14,777 nucleotides of DNA from Deltaproteobacteria bacterium. Lineage in GTDB: Bacteria; Desulfobacterota; Desulfobacteria; Desulfobacterales; Desulfatibacillaceae. Where the stretch lies: contig JAKAGN010000020.1 of NCBI GenBank assembly GCA_021815525.1, positions 1 through 14,777 on the forward strand, read 5' to 3'. This document shows positions 13,119 through 14,777 of this stretch, piece after piece. The first letter of the stretch is position 1. Each line of letters starts with the position of its first letter. A model generated the notes under the pieces. That model saw only the letters and a program-made list of their open reading frames with translations, made no database searches and was not told the origin of the DNA. A program made the position numbers and the translations under genes.

Positions 13119-13471
13119 TGATGGCCGCCTTGAGATTTTCCGACCGCTTTGTCCCCCCCGACTACGCCGATCCCCGGGAAATGGCCTCGGGGCTCCTTTT
13201 CTTCGATCCCCAAAAGTGCGTGCGCTGCAGGCTCTGCACCACCATATGCCCGGCCCGCTCCATAGAGATGGAAAAAGCGATGAATGGCAAGGATAAGCCC
13301 CTCCCATTCCTCTCCGAGATCGTGCCCGGCGTCTCCGGGTGCGTGGCCTGCGGATGCTGCGCCGCCGCCTGCCCCGAAGGGGCCATCTCCGTGACCCGCG
13401 GCTTCGCCGCCGGCCGCTACTACACCCGCCTCCACCAGGCAAGAGAACTCACGTTTCCCAAAAGGTACTGA
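13115..13471 (+). CDS. 2[4Fe-4S] ferredoxin-type protein
   Basis: Predicted 118-residue dicluster ferredoxin. The two cluster motifs are CVRCRLCTTICPARS (C35, C38, C41, C45) and CVACGCCAAACPEG (C76, C79, C82, C86; C81 is extra). The 30 residues between them are longer than in clostridial 8Fe ferredoxins. There are also an N-terminal extension of about 30 residues and a basic C-terminal tail (RYYTRLHQARELTFPKRY), possibly docking surfaces. There is no signal peptide, so it is cytoplasmic. Its ATG overlaps the nitroreductase TGA, so translation is coupled and the two proteins probably form an electron-transfer pair. ATGs at 13118 and 13121 are alternative starts. The stop codon TGA is the first base triplet of repeat A4. 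Confidence 0.92.
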   Translation: MMMAALRFSDRFVPPDYADPREMASGLLFFDPQKCVRCRLCTTICPARSIEMEKAMNGKDKPLPFLSEIVPGVSGCVACGCCAAACPEGAISVTRGFAAGRYYTRLHQARELTFPKRY

Positions 13472-13634
13472 AAAGGCAAAAGAATGCCTCCGGCGGCCGG
13501 GGGCCAAAGCATTAAAATGGCCCTCCCCCGGACCCCCGTTATGGCTCCGCGTGTGCTGCGCACACGCGGAGCAGATTTTGGAGGGCTTCGCATTGAAGCC
13601 GGTCAAATTTTTGAAACGCGGAAGAGGGGCCTGG
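13469..13634 (+). repeat. Family A 3' hairpin repeat, copy 4
   Basis: This begins at the ferredoxin stop codon (TGAAAAGGCAAA). Hairpin II (13497-13531) keeps the CCGGGGG/CCCCCGG base but has a different top (CCA/TGG, 11-base loop). Hairpin I is a perfect 13-bp stem (13544-13556 with 13560-13572, loop TGC) unlike the stems of the other copies. Beyond it are GGGCTTCGCATT and GCGGAAGAGGGGC, shared with the spacers at 4817-4896 and 7941-8020. The rest of the gap to 13734 shows only a short CGGAC-TT-GTCCG hairpin. Confidence 0.8.
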
Positions 13635-13734
13635 CGGCCGGACTTGTCCGCCCTTGAAAGCTGCCGTCTCGATCGCAGGGACGTCCCGCTTCCGAGTCCT
13701 TGAAGAAGGCGCTGAAGCAGGCGATTTACAAAGT

Positions 13735-14777
13735 TCACCTCACCAGTATGGGTGACTCCAGAAACGTTTCCAGGCGCGCCTTGAGGCTTTCCACTGATTC
13801 TTCCGTAAAGATGGCAAGGGTTCCCGTCATGTCCATCTGGTAGAGCGCGGCCTCGTGGAGGCGCGAAACCCTGCGGCCGGAAAATCCATCGAACACCGCC
13901 GTGAGCTTTTCCCGGCTCACCCGGCGCGCGCGGGCGCGTTCGCCCGGCGGAAGTCCAAGGGCCTCCATCTCTATCCGCTCCGTCACCTGCCGCGTCACCA
14001 GGGCCCGGAACTCGTCCCAGGAAATCTCCTCCTCCAGGGCCCGGGCCTCGCAAAGCCAGTCCGCCACGGTGGACATGGCCTCCCTGAAGGCCGCCCGGTT
14101 GCGGCGCTCCACGGAGTTCGCGGCCGGGGGATCGAAGCCCGAAAGCTCCGAGAGAACCCGCCTTATTTCGACCGCGGGCCAGGTGCGGATGGAGGTGGCC
14201 TCCGGGTGCCACGACGGCGAGATGGCCAGAAAGGCCCCAATATCGTTGGCGAAAAGGACGATCCCCGGAAGCTCCCTCCAGTTTTGGCGGATTAGGCAGA
14301 AGGAAAGCGAAAGGGACGTGCCGCGCACCAATGCGTAACGCCTGAACAATTCGATGTTTTCAAGCACCGCAGGAAGGGCCGCGTTAACCCGTATGGAGGC
14401 GAAAACCGCGGGGTTAAGGGCGTCCAAGGACACGCACAGCTCGAAATCCGAACGCGAAAGCGCCGCCTCCACGCGCCTGGTGAAGATCGTTCCGTTGGTG
14501 GTGACCCGGAAGCGGCAGCGGGGGTTCCGGGCCGCGATCTCCTCCCAGAGCCTGTGGTAGATTTCCATCAGAAAGGGCTCGCCGCCGCTCATGCGGGCTA
14601 TGGCGAGCCCCGGGGCGATCCGGGCCACGTCCTCCACAAAATCGTCCCCGTAGGGGCTTTCCAGTGGCGGGAGGTTCTCGCGGTTCTTCCTTATGGCCGA
14701 CGAGTACTCCCCGTAGCACATGATGCACTCTAGATTGCAGGTGTTTCCGATCTGGAACTCGATGGCCGTGAGATCGG
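13735..14777 (-). CDS. Radical SAM protein, 5' end outside the window
   Basis: The frame stays open to the window edge, so the gene starts beyond 14777; about 346 residues are visible. Upstream of the first internal ATG (14719-14721) the frame encodes GNTCNLECIMCYGEY, which holds the CxxxCxxC cluster motif of radical SAM enzymes. That rules out a start at that ATG. SGGEPFL follows about 45 residues later, the glycine-rich SAM-binding motif, then TTNGTIF and SLDALNP strands of the TIM barrel. The local pattern GEYSSAIRKNRENLPPL resembles radical SAM proteins I recall annotated as twitch-domain. The C-terminal part has only isolated cysteines, with no SPASM-type cysteine cluster. The substrate is unknown. 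It converges on the ferredoxin gene across repeat A4. Confidence 0.88.
   Translation of the reverse strand, partial: DLTAIEFQIGNTCNLECIMCYGEYSSAIRKNRENLPPLESPYGDDFVEDVARIAPGLAIARMSGGEPFLMEIYHRLWEEIAARNPRCRFRVTTNGTIFTRRVEAALSRSDFELCVSLDALNPAVFASIRVNAALPAVLENIELFRRYALVRGTSLSLSFCLIRQNWRELPGIVLFANDIGAFLAISPSWHPEATSIRTWPAVEIRRVLSELSGFDPPAANSVERRNRAAFREAMSTVADWLCEARALEEEISWDEFRALVTRQVTERIEMEALGLPPGERARARRVSREKLTAVFDGFSGRRVSRLHEAALYQMDMTGTLAIFTEESVESLKARLETFLESPILVR

Noticed and set aside
12680..14212. 510-residue minus-strand open frame across nitroreductase, ferredoxin and the radical SAM gene
   Set aside because: It crosses three well-supported genes and a repeat in other frames. Its composition (Gly/Arg/Pro) is that of a GC-driven shadow.

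Overview
The window looks like chromosomal DNA from a high-GC anaerobic bacterium, most plausibly a sulfate-reducing or fatty/aromatic-acid-degrading member of the Desulfobacterota. This is inferred from family content: a 2-hydroxyacyl-CoA dehydratase/benzoyl-CoA reductase-type activator ATPase, stacked acyl-CoA genes, a nitroreductase-ferredoxin pair, and GC-rich hairpin repeats of a kind I associate with that phylum. No database search was run.

Layout. 1-2748: minus-strand genes for a soluble PAS histidine kinase, an unrecognised 157-residue protein with its own strong promoter, and a periplasmic OmpH/Skp chaperone. 2989-3702 (+): a stand-alone methionine-synthase reactivation-domain protein. 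It converges on an ASKHA activator ATPase of the HgdC/BcrD type (3739-4518, -). 5000-11444 (all -): an acyl-CoA metabolic block made of an SCP-x-type thiolase, an AMP-forming acyl-CoA ligase, and two overlapping acyl-CoA dehydrogenases. The first dehydrogenase has an intact active site and the second has lost its catalytic glutamate. 11566-13471 (+): a divergent GntR/FadR-type regulator, then an FMN nitroreductase and an 8Fe ferredoxin, linked by short gaps or overlaps. 13735-14777 (-): a radical SAM protein cut by the window edge.

How it fits together. The divergent spacer between thiolase and regulator holds TGGTTTAACCA, an exact match to the FadR-type pattern TGGT-N3-ACCA. The simplest model is a regulated acid-degradation module: ligase activates an acid, a heteromeric dehydrogenase oxidises it, the thiolase-like enzyme cleaves it, and the nitroreductase/ferredoxin handles electrons. 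The substrate cannot be read from sequence.

The most striking non-coding content is two families of structured repeats in the gene spacers. Family A (four copies) starts at or near a stop codon and carries two hairpins. Hairpin I arms differ completely between copies yet stay perfectly complementary in three of four. In hairpin II, the only two differences between copies 2 and 3 over 62 bases form one compensatory base pair. Family B (three copies, about 120-128 bp) has terminal inverted repeats and a central hairpin that also covaries. Two spacers (4519-4999 and 7645-8115) carry the same palindrome + B + C + A series.
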